From Mytilisepta virgata (Eukaryota; Mollusca; Bivalvia; Mytilida; Mytilidae): a DNA stretch of 64,000 bases. Positions within the stretch are counted from its first letter, which is position 1. The number at the start of each line of letters is the position of its first letter. The DNA lies in NCBI GenBank assembly GCA_028015205.1, contig CM051521.1, positions 89,814,513 to 89,878,512 on the forward strand. Direction: 5' to 3'. Shown one piece after another: positions 62,495 through 64,000 of the stretch. The notes under the pieces are model-generated. The model was not told the origin of the DNA. It saw only the letters and a list, made by a program, of their open reading frames with translations, and ran no database searches. The translations under genes were made by a program, and so were the position numbers.

Positions 62495-64000
62495 AGGCTC
62501 ACCAGAGCCTGTATCGCTCACCTGGAGTCTGTTTTCATTGGACAATTAATCAACTATTTAACCAAGTTTGTTGCAATTGGTTCAATTGTTCAGGGAAAAT
62601 TTGTTGAAGATTTATTTTTCATAAGGTTTAATGTTAAAATATGTTCCCTGGTGGTGGTAGTCCGGGCAGGAAGTTGACAAAATTGACCAGGAATAAGGGT
62701 GAACCTTAAATAAATGTAACAGAACCCGACCTCAAATTACACAAACCAATAACTCCTAAATAGAATTTGGGATTCCCTTCAAAATTTCAGGGTAGTTAGA
62801 TCTCAACATGGCAAACATTTTTAAATTATATTTCACTTCTATTTCAAATAGTTTTGGAGATATTCAAAAATGTTAAAATTTTGAAAATTTGACAAAAAAA
62901 TGGGTTTTGGGATTTCCTTTAAAATTTCAAGGTATGTAGATCTCAACATGGCAAACATTTTTCAAATTTAGATTTCACTTCTATCTCAAATAGTTTTGGA
63001 GATAAATGACGAAAAATGTTAAATTTTGAAATTTGACGAAAAAATGGCAATAACTCCTAAATGGGTTTTGGGATTTCCTTTAAAATTTCAGGGTATGTAG
63101 ATCTCAACATGGCAAACATTTTTCAATTTAGATTTCACTTCTATCTCAAATAGTTTTGGAGATAAATGACGAAAAATGTTAAATTTTGAAAATTTTACGA
63201 AAAAAGGGCAATAACTCCTAAATGGGTTTTACGATTTCCTTCAAAATTTCAGGTTAGGTAGATCTTGTCAGGCTGATCAATTTTACCCCATGTCAGATTT
63301 TTTATATCTGTAACAGTTTTTAAGTTATAAGCCAAAAACAACACATGCACCCCTATATTCTATTTTTAGCTACGACAGCCATGTTTTATGTCAGATCAAA
63401 ATAAATTGAGGATCATTTGTAGAGGACATGTCATAGATCATTCCTATTAAGTTTCAAACCAATCGGCCCAGCAGTTTCAGAGAAGAAGATTTTTTAATAA
63501 AAATTTTTTGAAAATTTGACAAAAAAAGGGCAACAACTTCTAAATGGGTTTTGGGATTTCCTTTAAAATTTCAGGGTAGGTAGATCTCAACATGGCAAAC
63601 ATTTTTCAAATTTACATTTCACTTCTATCTCAAATAGTTTTGGAGATAAATGACGAAAAATGTTAAATTTTGAAAATTTGACGAAAAAAGGGCAGTAACT
63701 CCTAAATGGGTTTTGGAATTTCCTTCAAAATTTCAGGACAGGTAGATCTTGTCATGCTGATCAATTTTACCCCATGTCAGATTTTCGATATCTGTAATGG
63801 TTTTTGAGTTATTAGCAAAAAACAGCAATTTACCCCTATGTTCTATTTTTAGTAACAGCGGCCATGTTTTTCGACGAATCAAAAATCCCCACATCAGTTC
63901 TATGCAGGGTACCCCAAGGAACATTCCTACCAAGTTTGGTTCTAATTAGTCAAGTAGTTTCAGAGGAGAAGATTTTTGAAATAATAACATAAAAAAAAGC
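62495..64000 (+). mobile_element. Family A element with 161-bp core units, truncated by window end
   Basis: 5' hairpin AGGCTC-ACCA-GAGCCT (62495-62510), then GTATCGCTCACCTGG. The core repeats ATCTCAACATGGCAAACATT (about 62801, 62941, 63102, 63585) with ~161 bp periodicity. A 483 bp higher-order period is marked by GATCTTGTCA..GCTGATCAATTTTACC at about 63263 and 63746. The minus-strand ORF at 63733-63933 is a read-through of the repeat. Confidence 0.85.

Overview
The window reads as nuclear DNA of an animal, most likely a bivalve mollusc of the mussel type. It is AT-rich, genes are cut into small exons by long introns, and the space between is filled with short non-autonomous repeats: tRNA-headed SINEs, foldback elements, and elements with a core of ~150-190 bp tandem units ending in strings such as CAGGTGAGCT or CAGGCGAGAC. 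The species call rests on the look of these repeats and is an inference; no long prokaryotic-style ORF cluster is present.

Two complete protein-coding genes can be rebuilt exon by exon with consistent splice phases. On the + strand, 4436-24487 (13 coding exons, about 1507 residues) is an ortholog of the centriolar cap protein CP110 (CCP110): conserved N-terminal block, one very large disordered exon ending in a coiled coil, and the conserved C-terminal block. Its intron 9 (19974-20781) carries textbook signals of a minor, U12-type intron. On the - strand, 49387-30062 (20 coding exons, 639 residues) is an SLC26 anion transporter most like SLC26A11, with a C-terminal STAS domain and an N-terminal acidic dileucine motif. 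The two genes converge, with about 5.6 kb between their stop codons. Nothing suggests that they work together.

Layout: 1-826 tandem-core repeat (end of a family A element, reverse orientation); 830-4417 no recognisable gene; 4436-24487 CP110, whose introns hold a degenerate ~175 bp periodic array, a MITE with hAT-like ends, a minisatellite, a SINE with perfect target-site duplications and a dead LINE; 24488-30061 3' flanks with a second SINE; 30062-49387 SLC26A11, with a family A element, a third SINE, a large foldback and a dead retroelement in its introns; 49408-64000 no gene recognised, but dense in repeats.

The most notable non-genic signal is that four unrelated-looking repeat families (A: 1-826, 35786-36619, 61250-61721, to 62357, 62495-64000; B: 54722-56117; C: 51085-51468; D: 53455-53888) share one architecture: a short perfect hairpin, then a short inverted-repeat word, a core that is usually tandemly repeated, a second hairpin, and the inverse of the word. 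In family A the 3' hairpin stem differs between copies by paired, compensating substitutions. I infer a Helentron/HINE-like (pearl-like) superfamily.
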